Assembly: GCF_000972385.1 (NCBI RefSeq)
Contig: NZ_JXTE01000041.1
Span: 13,417 to 77,416 of the forward strand
Origin: Streptomyces sp. WM6386
Lineage (GTDB): Bacteria; Actinomycetota; Actinomycetes; Streptomycetales; Streptomycetaceae
Direction: 5' to 3'
DNA length: 64,000 bases
Shown: piece by piece, positions 40,392 through 49,478 of the stretch
Layout of the letters: each line of letters starts with the position of its first letter
Numbering within the stretch: the first letter of the stretch is position 1
The notes under the pieces: model-generated
What the model was told of the DNA's origin: nothing
The model's database searches: none
Seen by the model: only the letters and a program-made list of their open reading frames with translations
Translations under genes and position numbers: made by a program

Positions 40392-40937
40392 ATGACGACG
40401 TATGCGGCGCTGTTGCGCGGGATCAATGTGGGCGGAGCCAAGAAGGTCCCGATGGCGGAGCTCCGCACGCTGCTGGAGGGCCTGGGGCACGGCGGAGTGC
40501 GCACGTACCTCCAGAGCGGCCAGGCCGTGTTCACCAGCGACCACGGCGACGAGCGGTCCCTCGCCGCCGAGCTCACGGCCGCGGTCGAGAAGCACTTCGG
40601 GTTCTCGGTCGACGTGATCGTCCGCGACCACGCCTACCTCACCGCCGTCGCCGACAACTGCCCGTTCCCGGCAGCGGAGTTGGAGGCCAAGCAGCTCCAC
40701 GTCACCTACTTCTCCGAAGCCGTAGACGCGGACCGCTTCGCCGCCATCGACCAAGGCACCTTCCTCCCGGAGGAGTTCAAGCTCGGCAACCGCGCCCTGT
40801 ACCTGTACACGCCAGTCGGCCTCGGCCGCTCCAAGCTCGCCGAACAGCTCTCCAGACCGCGCGTGAACAAGGGCCTGATCGCCACCACCCGCAACTGGAA
40901 CACCGTCGTCAAGCTGGTGGAGATGACCGCAGAGTGA
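40392..40937 (+). CDS. DUF1697 family protein
   Basis: 181 residues. The N-terminus YAALLRGINVGGAKKVPMAE and the later GNRALYLYTPVGLGRSKL are the hallmarks of DUF1697, a ferredoxin-like fold family of unknown function. Cytoplasmic. An in-frame GTG at 40386 adds two residues. The 3' end overlaps the convergent transglutaminase-like gene by 29 bp. Confidence 0.88.
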   Translation: MTTYAALLRGINVGGAKKVPMAELRTLLEGLGHGGVRTYLQSGQAVFTSDHGDERSLAAELTAAVEKHFGFSVDVIVRDHAYLTAVADNCPFPAAELEAKQLHVTYFSEAVDADRFAAIDQGTFLPEEFKLGNRALYLYTPVGLGRSKLAEQLSRPRVNKGLIATTRNWNTVVKLVEMTAE

Positions 40938-41757
40938 CCTGCCGTACGCCGCGATAGGTGGTGTACGAGGTGATCGTGCCCGGCACGATCAGCCGCGGGT
41001 CGTCGCCGGCCACCTCGCCCGCGGCGACCGCGTCCATCAGGGCGAGGTCCTCGGCGGTTAGGTCCGCGTCGTCCATGATCTGCCGCGGGCCCCAGCCGTC
41101 CCAGGGGAGCGGTTCGACCCCGTTCAGGGCCGCCAGGTCCTGCAGGAGCCGCGCCCGGACGTACCACAGCCCCCTCAGGTGCTCGATCGGGCTGAAGCCG
41201 CACGTGCGGGGGTCGATCCGACCCTTACGGCAGGTCCGCCAGACGTTCGCCGCGACGAGGAAACGGTCCCGTGGCACGTCCAGCGGATCGAAGGGCACGT
41301 CGTACGACTCGTGCAGTATCTGTGGGTCCACCAGCCGCCAACTCCCGTCCGGCAGACGGTACTCGCTGACCCAGTGGCACTCGTGGAAGCCCGCCACGAA
41401 GTAGGTCGCGAAGCCGCCGCGGATCCGCGAGGGCGTCCCCGTCGCCCGGAGCAGCGAGCAGTGCAGCAGGGCGAAGTCCCGGCAGGTGCCCACGAACCGG
41501 CCCCCGGGCGCCCGCGACTCGGTCAGCGGGGCGTCGCCGCGCTCCCGCAGGATCCGCAGGAGCTCGCCGGCGTACCGCGACTCCGCGTCCCCGTGCAGCC
41601 GTTGCTCGGGGACCGCGTAGCCAAGGCGCTCGCACTCGCCCCGATGGATGATCAGGTTCCTTGTCAGGTGGGCCAGTTCGGCCGGACCGTGCGGCAGCTC
41701 GCCGATGTCCAGGTCGCCCGGGTCGCTGAACACCGTCTGCCTCAGGTAGTCGTCCAT
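40909..41757 (-). CDS. Transglutaminase-like (papain-fold) protein
   Basis: 282 residues. The Cys-His-Asp triad of the transglutaminase core is visible in GTCRDFALLHCSLLRATG (Cys ~91), ECHWVSEYRLPDG (His ~128) and WRLVDPQ (Asp). Cytoplasmic, no signal. Bacterial members are usually peptidases or amidases rather than crosslinkers. Divergent from the reductase gene at 41814. Confidence 0.82.
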   Translation of the reverse strand: MDDYLRQTVFSDPGDLDIGELPHGPAELAHLTRNLIIHRGECERLGYAVPEQRLHGDAESRYAGELLRILRERGDAPLTESRAPGGRFVGTCRDFALLHCSLLRATGTPSRIRGGFATYFVAGFHECHWVSEYRLPDGSWRLVDPQILHESYDVPFDPLDVPRDRFLVAANVWRTCRKGRIDPRTCGFSPIEHLRGLWYVRARLLQDLAALNGVEPLPWDGWGPRQIMDDADLTAEDLALMDAVAAGEVAGDDPRLIVPGTITSYTTYRGVRQVTLRSSPPA

Positions 41758-41813
41758 GGCCGCGACCCTCGGCCTTTACCCAAGGACAAGGTCAAGCGTG
41801 CGAGGCTCGTCCC

Positions 41814-42821
41814 ATGCGTTACATCATCATCGGAGCAGGGGCGGTCGGCGGTACGGTCGGTGGGCGGCTCGCGGGGGCGGGGCATGAGGTCGTGCTGGTC
41901 GCGCGCGGCGCCCATCGCGCGGCACTGGAGGACGGCGGGCTGCGGCTCAGGGTGCCGGAGGGCGAGCTGACGTACCGGCTGCCGGTCGTCGAGGGACCCG
42001 CCGGGCTCGGCGAGCTGCGCGCCGACGACGTGCTCGTCCTCGCCGTGAAGACCCAGGACAGCGCGGCCGCCCTGCAGACCTGGGGCCCGGCACCGGTCGC
42101 GGGCGGCGGTACGGCGGCCGAGCGGCTGCCGCTCCTCTGCGCCCAGAACGGGGTGGAGAGCCAGCGGCTCGCCCTGCGGGTCTTCCGGAACGTGTACGGA
42201 GTCTGCGTATGGCTGCCCTGCACCTACATCGAACCGGGCGTCGTCAGCGCCGCCGGCAGTCCGCTCACCGGCATCCTCCACCTCGGCCGGTACCCGCACG
42301 GCACCGACGAGACCGCCCGGCGGGTCGCCGCCGACCTGGAGAAGTCGCACTTCGAAGCGCCCGTCACGCAGGACGTGGCGCGCTGGCAGTACGCCAAGCT
42401 GCTGGCCAACCTCGGGAACGCGCTGGAGGCCGTCACCGGGCCGATGGAGAGCACGGAGGCGGTGGCGCTCTTCGAGCGGGTGAAGGCCGAGGGCGCGGCC
42501 GTCCTCGCAGCCGCCGGGATCCCGTACGCGGGCACCGAGGAGCAGAAGGCGGTCCGCGGCGACAAGGTCTTCCTCGCCCCGCTCCACGGCACCCCGCGCG
42601 GCGGCGGCTCCTCCTGGCAGTCCCTCACCCGCGGCACCGGCACCATCGAGGCCGACTACCTCAACGGCGAGATCGCCCTCCTCGGCCGCCTCCACGGCGT
42701 ACCGACCCCGCTCAACGACCTGCTCCAGCGCCTCGCCAACACCTTCGCCCGCCAGCGCCGGGCGGCGGGGTCGATGCCGGTGGCCGAGCTGATGCGGCTG
42801 GCCGACGACGCGCAGCGCTGA
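41814..42821 (+). CDS. Ketopantoate reductase (ApbA/PanE) family protein
   Basis: 335 residues. N-terminal NADP-binding motif IIGAGAVGGTVGGRLAGAGH, CAQNGVES, then the C-terminal domain with WQYAKLLANLGNALEAV (catalytic Lys ~ 195) and SSWQSLTRGTGTIEADYLNG. The family includes 2-dehydropantoate 2-reductase for coenzyme A synthesis, but Streptomyces hold several paralogues, so the physiological substrate is uncertain. Stands alone. Confidence 0.85.
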   Translation: MRYIIIGAGAVGGTVGGRLAGAGHEVVLVARGAHRAALEDGGLRLRVPEGELTYRLPVVEGPAGLGELRADDVLVLAVKTQDSAAALQTWGPAPVAGGGTAAERLPLLCAQNGVESQRLALRVFRNVYGVCVWLPCTYIEPGVVSAAGSPLTGILHLGRYPHGTDETARRVAADLEKSHFEAPVTQDVARWQYAKLLANLGNALEAVTGPMESTEAVALFERVKAEGAAVLAAAGIPYAGTEEQKAVRGDKVFLAPLHGTPRGGGSSWQSLTRGTGTIEADYLNGEIALLGRLHGVPTPLNDLLQRLANTFARQRRAAGSMPVAELMRLADDAQR

Positions 42822-42869
42822 ACACCGAGCAGTGCCGCGCGACCCTTCGACCGGTACAGGAGAGGTACG

Positions 42870-44153
42870 TCAGCTCTTGTCGCCGCGCCACTCGCCGTTG
42901 CGCTGCGCCCAGCGGACGGCGGGTGCCACCGCCAGCCCCGCGGCCGCGAACAGCACGCCGAGCAGCACCCAGCCCGCCGAACCGTGCTGGATCGCGGTCA
43001 CCGTGACCAGCGCGGGGCCGGCCATCATGCCCGCCGACGTGCCCGCGCCGAACACCCCCTGGTACACGCCGTGGGCACGGGAGTCGGCGAGCTCGTAGCC
43101 GAGCGTCCAGCCGCCCGCCGCGGACAGCACCTCGGCGAAGACCTGCACCACCGCGCCGACACTCAGCGCGAGCACCGCCCACACCGGCGACAGGCCCGCC
43201 GACAGCGCGTACACCGCACAAGCCGCCGCGAGCAGCAGCCCCGAGAAGCCCATCGCCCGCACCGCGGACGGGACTTGGGACGCCCGGCGGGCCACCCGCA
43301 CCTGGAGCAGGGCCACCAGCACACAGTTGAGGATCATCAGCAGGGCCGCCGTCCAGCGCGGCGCCTCGGTCCGCTCGACGATCCACAGCGGCAACCCGAC
43401 CTCGCTCAGCGTGTACTGCGCCACCAGGATCGCGTTCAGCACGGTCACCCCGAGGAACGGCAGGTCGCGCACCGCCCGCCAGCGGTCGGCGGCCGGGGCA
43501 CCCTGCGCATGGGCCGTCCGCTCCAGGGCGTGCGGTGCCAGCGGCAGCCGGGGGAGCAGCAGGGCGGGGCCCGCGAGCGACAGAGCGTTGACCACGATCA
43601 CCGTCATATAGGCGCCACGGGTGTCGAGTTGGAGGGCGATCGCGCCGAACACGCCGCCCACGCCCATGAAGACGTTCGTCACCATCCGCAGATAGGCCCG
43701 CGCCTCCACCCGGGTCGCCGCGGGCAGCACATCGGCGTAGATCGCGCCCTGCACCCCGCGGCTCGCCATCTGCAGCCCCGTCGCGCAGACCACCGCGACA
43801 AGGAACCCGACATACGACTGCACCAGGACGTACGCGACCGTCGCCACCCCCGTCCCCGCCCACAGCCACGCCCCCACCTGCCGGGCGCCCCACCGGTCCG
43901 CGGCCCGCCCCGCCGGCACCCCGGCCGCCACCCCGACCAGGCCCGCGCCCGTCATCCCGAGGCCCACCGAGGTCGCGTCGAGGCCGACGATGCGGGTGAA
44001 ATAGAGGACGCCGAGCGGGAAGTAGAGCCCGTTGCCGAGGGAGTTGACGGCGGTGAGCAGGGCGGCCCGGCGCAGCGTCGGATCGGTGGGCAGCCGCGAG
44101 GGACGCAGCTCCTGGCCGGTGGAGGCGGGCACGGCGGCGGGTGTCGTGGTCAT
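42870..44153 (-). CDS. MFS transporter
   Basis: 427 residues, about twelve membrane helices. The typical loop between helices 2 and 3 reads GRAADRWGARQVG. The first helix follows the segment RRAALLTAVNSLGNGLYFPLG. Substrate unknown, probably an exporter. Start ATG 44153. Only 56 bp separate it from the divergent ArsR-type regulator, which is its likely repressor. Confidence 0.9.
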   Translation of the reverse strand: MTTTPAAVPASTGQELRPSRLPTDPTLRRAALLTAVNSLGNGLYFPLGVLYFTRIVGLDATSVGLGMTGAGLVGVAAGVPAGRAADRWGARQVGAWLWAGTGVATVAYVLVQSYVGFLVAVVCATGLQMASRGVQGAIYADVLPAATRVEARAYLRMVTNVFMGVGGVFGAIALQLDTRGAYMTVIVVNALSLAGPALLLPRLPLAPHALERTAHAQGAPAADRWRAVRDLPFLGVTVLNAILVAQYTLSEVGLPLWIVERTEAPRWTAALLMILNCVLVALLQVRVARRASQVPSAVRAMGFSGLLLAAACAVYALSAGLSPVWAVLALSVGAVVQVFAEVLSAAGGWTLGYELADSRAHGVYQGVFGAGTSAGMMAGPALVTVTAIQHGSAGWVLLGVLFAAAGLAVAPAVRWAQRNGEWRGDKS

Positions 44154-44209
44154 GCGGACATCCCACCCGGCGGCCGGCCCGCGCCGACAATGATTTAGCG
44201 TGGTGCTCA

Positions 44210-45277
44210 ATGATCGAGTTCCGCTTCGAGGTCGGCGACCTCGCCACCACCTCCTTCGCGTACTCCCCGCTCCAGGAGACGGTGTTCTCGCTGCGCTGTC
44301 TGCACGACCCCGCCCGCTACCCGCACCACCGGCCGTGGCTGCGCCTGATGCGCCCCCGCCTCGCAGGCCTCGACCACGAACTCCTCACCGCCCTCACCAC
44401 CCCCTGGCTGTGGGTGCCGGACTTCCTCACCCCGCGCCCCGACCGGGCCCGCCCCGTCTTCGCGGACGAACTGGACCGGGTCCGCCGTACGCCCCGGCAC
44501 GTTCTGGAGACCGACTTCCGTGCCGCCTACCGGACCGAGGACGCGCTGCCGCCCGTCGTCGCCCGGGGGCTCGCCGAACCGGAGGCCTTCCTCGCCCGGG
44601 TCACGGACGCACTCGCCGCCTACTGGCACACCTGCCTGGTCACCGACTGGTGGCCCCGCGTGCAGAGCATCCTGGAGGCCGATCTCGCCCACTACGGACG
44701 GGTGTTGGCGGAGCACGGTGCCGGCGCGATGTTCGAGGACCTCGACCGGAGACTCTCCTGGACCGACGGCCGACTGACGCTGTCCACACAGGACTTCATG
44801 CAGCAGGCGCCGTGGGGCGACACCAGCATCGCGGGGCGCGGCCTCGTGCTGCTGCCGACCATGTTCGCCCGCGGCGCCCAGCCCCTGATCGACCCCAACC
44901 GCCCGCCGACGCTCGTCTACCCGGCCCGCGGCCGCGCCACTCTCTCCGAAAAACCGCCCCCGGTCACCGACGACGCCCTGGCACGTCTGCTGGGCCGCCC
45001 GCGAGCCGGACTCCTGCTGCTCCTGTCGGAACCCGCCTCGACGACCGAGCTGGCCCACCGCCTGGACGTCACCCCGGGCGCGGTGAGCCAGCATCTCGCG
45101 GTGCTCTACGACGCGGGACTGCTCAGCAGGACGCGCAGCGGGAGGGTCGTACGGTACGGGCGGACAGCCCTGGGGGACGAACTGTGCCGTCAGCGCGAGC
45201 GACCTGTGCCAAGGCGATTGACTCCTCTGGCAGCGACTCACCTGAACTCCGGGACAAACAGCGCTGGTTGTCCCTAG
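44210..45277 (+). CDS. ArsR-type winged-helix regulator with a DUF5937-like N-terminal domain
   Basis: 355 residues. The N-terminal ~240 residues (IEFRFEVGDLATTSFAYSPL) form a family-specific domain; the winged helix is near residues 255-325 with STTELAHRLDVTPGAVSQHL and SRTRSGRVVRYGRT. No metal-binding Cys box of the classical ArsR type. It probably controls the divergent MFS gene. Start ATG 44210; no ribosome site is seen, so a leaderless mRNA is possible. The last ~30 residues are low-complexity. Confidence 0.85.
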   Translation: MIEFRFEVGDLATTSFAYSPLQETVFSLRCLHDPARYPHHRPWLRLMRPRLAGLDHELLTALTTPWLWVPDFLTPRPDRARPVFADELDRVRRTPRHVLETDFRAAYRTEDALPPVVARGLAEPEAFLARVTDALAAYWHTCLVTDWWPRVQSILEADLAHYGRVLAEHGAGAMFEDLDRRLSWTDGRLTLSTQDFMQQAPWGDTSIAGRGLVLLPTMFARGAQPLIDPNRPPTLVYPARGRATLSEKPPPVTDDALARLLGRPRAGLLLLLSEPASTTELAHRLDVTPGAVSQHLAVLYDAGLLSRTRSGRVVRYGRTALGDELCRQRERPVPRRLTPLAATHLNSGTNSAGCP

Positions 45278-45314
45278 GGTGAAAGCCGCGAGGACGGCGG
45301 GAGGGCAGGTCAGA

Positions 45315-46808
45315 GTGGTCGGCAGGGCGTTACCTTCGTTGCCGCAGTACCGGAAGGACGGTGTGACCCGGCGGCTGTGCGCGTCGGCTCACCTCGACGA
45401 CGACTTCGCCCACCAGGTCGACCGTGACCTCACCGGCGACCGACTGAACGCGATCGGGCTGACCCTGGGCGTGAACTTCGTGGCCCTCGCCCGACACGCG
45501 CGCGTAGCCGTTCGCCGCCGCGCCGCGCTCGACCGCCAAATGACCGTACTCGGCGGCGTGTTGGTGGTCGCCCTGCTGGTTGTCCTCGGAGGACTGGTCA
45601 GCGGTCATGGTGCAGTCGCCCAGAGCGGGATCTACAGCCTGCTCGGCGTCCTCGCGGTCGCGTGGTGGCTGGTCCACCGCGCGGAGTCCCAAGCCCGTTC
45701 AGCGACGCAGCAGGTGTTCCGGGACCCGGACAAGTCGGAGAAGCTCGCTCCCCCCGTGGAACCCGAGGCCGAGGCCTGGCTGCACGAACTCAAACGTGCC
45801 AACGTCCTGCCCTACGCCGACGCGGCCGCCCTCGACAACCCGTTCGTGGGCAGCGGCCACGAGCTCAGGGAAGTCGTCTGGCAGCCCATCGACGTCAGCA
45901 AGCCCGCCGATGCGCCCGGCGGTGGCAAGCTCCAGATGCGCCCCTTCGACGCCATCGACCTCCACACGTACGTGGCCCGTCAGATGGAGAGCATCTCGGG
46001 CCTGGACGGCCTGCGCGCCAGGAACAGGCTCTACGTCCTCGCCAGCCACGCGTACATGCTTCAGGATCTGGTTCCCGACCGCACCCGCCGACCGTGCGCC
46101 CAGATTCCCAAGCAACTTGTCCAAGCGGGCCTGCAGAGCCCCGGCGCCGCCATGCGGACCCACCTGTGCCTGGAACGGGTCGGCGAAGGCGGACGGCTCA
46201 TCGTCTCCATGTACCTGCGGGCGATCCTCAACCACCCCAGCCTGACCTGGGAAGTCGCCGTCTACGCGATCCCGCCGCTCGGCGCCCGCTTCTACCGGCT
46301 GGACCGGCTTCCGGTAGCCCCCTTCGACCGCTGGTGGAGCCTCGTCAGGTACGCCACCTCACACACCTGGCCCGAACTGCGCGGTGCCCCGCGACGCATC
46401 CGGGAGCGGGGCCGTGCACGGCGGCGTTCCGAGAAGTTCCTGAAGAAGGTGCGCCGGGACATTACCGACCAGCATGTGATCTACGACTACGGTGCCCCCG
46501 ACAGCCTGCGCGAGAGGATCGGCGACTGGGAACAAGCGGGCTACAACGAGCGCACCGACGCGGCCGACTTCCTGAACCGGCTTCAGCAGGGCGTCCTCAT
46601 AGCGACCGAGCGCTTCCTCAAGGACCACAACGTCGACACCAGCTCGTTCGACAAGGCCCAGCAGGTCATCAACACGCAGACCTACAACATCAACAACGTC
46701 AACGGCCCCAGCAACATCGGCCCCGGCGGCCAGATCAACCATCCGAACCAACCACAGGGGAGTGGGCCTTCGGGGCCGGGTGGCGGGGCGCCGCCCAACA
46801 ATCCCTGA
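45315..46808 (+). CDS. Unrecognised two-helix membrane protein ending in a NINNVNGPSNIGP motif
   Basis: About 497 residues from GTG 45315 (AGGTCAGA upstream); in-frame GTG 45279 would add 12. A short basic N-terminus with CASAHLDDDF is followed by two close membrane helices (~80-125) and a cytoplasmic domain of ~300 residues with LDGLRARNRLYVLASHAYML and SLTWEVAVYAIPPLGARFYRL. The tail from Thr456 reads TYNINNVNGPSNIGP followed by a Pro/Gly-rich end. The same peptide opens the next gene's product. I do not recognise a known function. It lies tail to tail with the kinase/GTPase operon. Confidence 0.75.
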   Translation: MVGRALPSLPQYRKDGVTRRLCASAHLDDDFAHQVDRDLTGDRLNAIGLTLGVNFVALARHARVAVRRRAALDRQMTVLGGVLVVALLVVLGGLVSGHGAVAQSGIYSLLGVLAVAWWLVHRAESQARSATQQVFRDPDKSEKLAPPVEPEAEAWLHELKRANVLPYADAAALDNPFVGSGHELREVVWQPIDVSKPADAPGGGKLQMRPFDAIDLHTYVARQMESISGLDGLRARNRLYVLASHAYMLQDLVPDRTRRPCAQIPKQLVQAGLQSPGAAMRTHLCLERVGEGGRLIVSMYLRAILNHPSLTWEVAVYAIPPLGARFYRLDRLPVAPFDRWWSLVRYATSHTWPELRGAPRRIRERGRARRRSEKFLKKVRRDITDQHVIYDYGAPDSLRERIGDWEQAGYNERTDAADFLNRLQQGVLIATERFLKDHNVDTSSFDKAQQVINTQTYNINNVNGPSNIGPGGQINHPNQPQGSGPSGPGGGAPPNNP

Positions 46809-46892
46809 ACCGGGCCCGGAACCGGAGTAGTCACATGACCACGTACAACATCAACAACGTCAACGGGCCGAGCAACATCGGCCCCGACGGCC
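46680..46892 (+). repeat. Direct repeat encoding the shared TYNINNVNGPSNIGP peptide
   Basis: Two ~52-bp copies begin at 46680 and 46841. They differ at four positions, three of them silent third-codon changes, so the peptide seems conserved by selection. One copy is the C-terminal tail of the membrane protein, the other the N-terminus of the 106-residue protein. Confidence 0.8.
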
Positions 46893-47155
46893 GTATCGAG
46901 ATCAACAATGGAACAGACGCTGCGGCCGTCTTGCACCTGGCCGGCCAGCTTGTCGACCGGCTGCGCCTCGAGAGCCCCGCACTGGTCCCTCAGGCGGAGA
47001 TCGTCCAGGGCGAGCTGGCCCGTGCCGGACAGGGCGGGCAGAGCCCCGACCGGGGTCGCATCCGCTCCGCCCTGGAGACCATCGGTATCGGCGTTGCCAC
47101 GGGCAGCGGCGGGCTCGCGCTGGCTCAGGAGATCGGCCGCGCTCTCGGCTTGTGA
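46835..47155 (+). CDS. 106-residue protein beginning with the NINNVNGPSNIGP motif
   Basis: The N-terminus is MTTYNINNVNGPSNIGPDG, followed by RIEINNGTDAAAVLHLAGQL and a helical domain ending in ATGSGGLALAQEIGRALGL. The ATG at 46835 lies 26 bp after the stop of the membrane protein gene, with CCGGAGTAGTCAC upstream. The shared motif could be a beta-strand self-association or docking element by which this small protein meets the membrane protein. No known family recognised. Its 3' end faces the kinase gene 64 bp away. Confidence 0.75.
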   Translation: MTTYNINNVNGPSNIGPDGRIEINNGTDAAAVLHLAGQLVDRLRLESPALVPQAEIVQGELARAGQGGQSPDRGRIRSALETIGIGVATGSGGLALAQEIGRALGL

Positions 47156-47219
47156 GGAGGGACGCGCAGGGCTACTCGGACGTGCGGGACGCCCCCGCCT
47201 GACAGGGCGCCCCGCATGG

Positions 47220-48554
47220 TCACTTGGCCCGCACCACCGCCTGCGCCCCGCCCCCGAGGTCCAGCTCCAGGCCCGATCGCAGCGGCACCGTCTGGCCGGG
47301 GCCGATCTGCTGCGATGTCCCGTCGGAGCGGGTGCCGGTCCAGGTCTCCTTGGAGCGGTTCGCGATGCCGAACCGGCCCGGCTTCGAGGGGTGTTCGACG
47401 AGTTCGGCGACCAGGCTCGCGTCCGAGCAGTCGTGCCGCGTCGGCTCCGGCAGCAGATGGTGCGCCTGCACCCGGGCCGCCCGGCGCAGCCGGATGTGGT
47501 GCTCGGCCCGCGGCGGCGGCGTCGTCACCGTCAGCCGGGGCGGCAGCACCAGCCGCCCGCCGCACCCCCAGCAAGCCCGCGGCGGCGGGTTCTCACCCGG
47601 CTCCGTCATGTTCTGGCGCCCGCAGGAGGCACACTCCACCACCGAGTCGAGCACCGCCCGTAGCGCGTCCCGCCACTCCGACTCGCGCACCCGCCGCGCC
47701 GGTTCGTGCAGAGCGGCCGTGAAGCTCCGGACGAACAGCTCCTGCAGCTTCCCGGCGGCCGCGTCCCATGTGGCCAGCACGGTTGTGTGCTCCATCGGGT
47801 CGGGCGCGTTGGAGTCGTCCGCCGGATCGAAGACGAACAGCGGGTTCTTCCCGTACAGCTTGCGCTCCGCCGCCTCGTCGAGGCAGTGGATGCCCAACTC
47901 CCGCTTGCCCTCGAAGGGATGATGGTTCATCAGCAGCAGGAACAGCAGCACGGCGAGCGAATGGAGGTCGGACTGGGTGCCCGGGCGCGCGCCCGGGTCG
48001 GCGCGCACCAGCTCCGGGGCCATGAACTTCATCGTCCCCGAGATGCCGCTGGTGTCGCCCTCCACCACGGCGTTGTCGTTGTCGCAGACCAGGACGTCAC
48101 CGGTGTCCGGATCGAAGAAGATGTTGCCCCAGGAGATGTCCCGGTAGGCGATACCTCGCGAGTGCAGCGCCTGGTAGGCCTCCACGGTATACAGGCAGGC
48201 AGTAAGCAACGCACGTGTGCTGGTGCGCAGTTGGCGCCGGAAGAGGTCAGGCAGGCCCCTGAAGCGGTCCGGCCTGAGCTCCATCAAATATCCGAAGGAA
48301 CCGCGGTGCGCCACATAGGCCTCCGGCCACAGGAATCGGCTGTCGTCGAAGTCCCTGGTCACCAGCTCCCGTACGATCGCCTCCTGCTCCGGTGTCGCCG
48401 ACGTCGGGTAGTACCACTTCAGGGCCCTGTCCCCGCCCGGCGTCCGCACCCGGTACACCTCGCCCTGGCCGCCGGCGCCCAGTAGGTCGATGATCTCGAC
48501 CTCGTCGCCGTTCTCCGCGGCCAACCGCGTCCCGCTGTCGAACATGCCGCTCAT
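47220..48554 (-). CDS. Ser/Thr-kinase-like protein with zinc ribbon and FHA-like tail (TerY-P triad kinase)
   Basis: 444 residues. Kinase domain: glycine loop GAGGQG (26-31), Lys46, catalytic loop YRDISWGN (137-144, Tyr instead of the usual His) and DND (158-160) in place of DFG. Both metal/catalytic acids are kept, so activity is plausible. A zinc ribbon follows (CxxC at 308-311 and 328-331), then an FHA-like beta domain at the end (RFGIANRSKETWTG..). Last gene of an eight-gene operon and three bases from the PP2C gene. vWA-PP2C-kinase sets are known as TerY-P triads and act in stress or conflict signalling. Confidence 0.85.
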   Translation of the reverse strand: MSGMFDSGTRLAAENGDEVEIIDLLGAGGQGEVYRVRTPGGDRALKWYYPTSATPEQEAIVRELVTRDFDDSRFLWPEAYVAHRGSFGYLMELRPDRFRGLPDLFRRQLRTSTRALLTACLYTVEAYQALHSRGIAYRDISWGNIFFDPDTGDVLVCDNDNAVVEGDTSGISGTMKFMAPELVRADPGARPGTQSDLHSLAVLLFLLLMNHHPFEGKRELGIHCLDEAAERKLYGKNPLFVFDPADDSNAPDPMEHTTVLATWDAAAGKLQELFVRSFTAALHEPARRVRESEWRDALRAVLDSVVECASCGRQNMTEPGENPPPRACWGCGGRLVLPPRLTVTTPPPRAEHHIRLRRAARVQAHHLLPEPTRHDCSDASLVAELVEHPSKPGRFGIANRSKETWTGTRSDGTSQQIGPGQTVPLRSGLELDLGGGAQAVVRAK

Positions 48555-48557
48555 CCG

Positions 48558-49478
48558 TCAGATCTCCGTCTTCTGTTCCGTTTCCACGGGCAGGTCCAAG
48601 GGCGGCTCCGCCGTGTCCGGTGGGTCGTCCCGTGTGACTCCCCCGGGCGAGTGGCGCAGCGCGGCCGCCAGGGTCGTGTCGTCCCCGGAGTACTGCGAGG
48701 CCTGCCGAAGCCACTCGGGCAGCACCGCCCGCACCCCCGGACCGCCCTCCGTCGCCAGCCGGTCGTCCAGTCCGGCGACGAACTCCCGGTAGCCGTCGGC
48801 CGATGCGAAGCTCTTCGACAGCCCGTCCGTCGACAGCACCACCAGCCGGGGCGTGCGCGCCTCGTCGAACACCGGCGCCCAGTACATCCGTACCGCCTGC
48901 CAGGCCTGTGGCCCGCACAGCGACTCCGTCTCGTCGCCGAGGTCCTCGGCGACAGGCGCCAGCGGCCGGCGCAGTGTGCCGTCGTGCTCGACGACCGCGA
49001 GATCACCGTCGCCGATCTGCCAGGCCACGAACAGCCCCGGTATGAGCACCGCGCCGATCAGGGTGGTGCCGTACAGCACCAGCTTCCGGTCCGGCTCGGG
49101 TTCCTGTGCCCCGTCGTCGGCGACCGGGCGGTGCCGGGACCAGTGGCCCAGGGCCGCCTCCCGCCAGTCGTGCACCAGCGCGCGCGGGAAGTCGTCCCGG
49201 GCGTAGGTCATCAGCCGGGCCAGGCGCCCCGGTTCATGGCAGTCGCGGGCCGCCCGGCCGAACTCGGCCGCCCGGCCCAGAAACCGGTCCACGGCGAACC
49301 GCGCACCTAGCTCGCTGCGGGAGTGGGCGGCCGAACCATGCCCGTCCGCCACCGCCAGCACCAGCGGAGACTCGCCCGAGCCGGCGCCCTCACAGGCGTA
49401 CCAGTCCTGGTTGCGCCGCTTGTTGGCGCCCTGGACGCTGTCGGCCAGCGTGTCCCAGCGCCGCACCCCGAGCGTCAC
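48558..49478 (-). CDS. PP2C-family protein phosphatase
   Basis: 306 residues with the PP2C metal sites: RRNQDWYAC, LAVADGHGS, YGTTLIGAV, WQIGDGDLAV, LSTDGLSKSF and SGDDTTLAAAL. It should reverse phosphorylation by the neighbouring kinase. Starts within the end of the vWA gene (4-bp overlap) and is followed three bases later by the kinase start, so the three are translated as a unit. No membrane segment. Confidence 0.9.
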   Translation of the reverse strand: MTLGVRRWDTLADSVQGANKRRNQDWYACEGAGSGESPLVLAVADGHGSAAHSRSELGARFAVDRFLGRAAEFGRAARDCHEPGRLARLMTYARDDFPRALVHDWREAALGHWSRHRPVADDGAQEPEPDRKLVLYGTTLIGAVLIPGLFVAWQIGDGDLAVVEHDGTLRRPLAPVAEDLGDETESLCGPQAWQAVRMYWAPVFDEARTPRLVVLSTDGLSKSFASADGYREFVAGLDDRLATEGGPGVRAVLPEWLRQASQYSGDDTTLAAALRHSPGGVTRDDPPDTAEPPLDLPVETEQKTEI

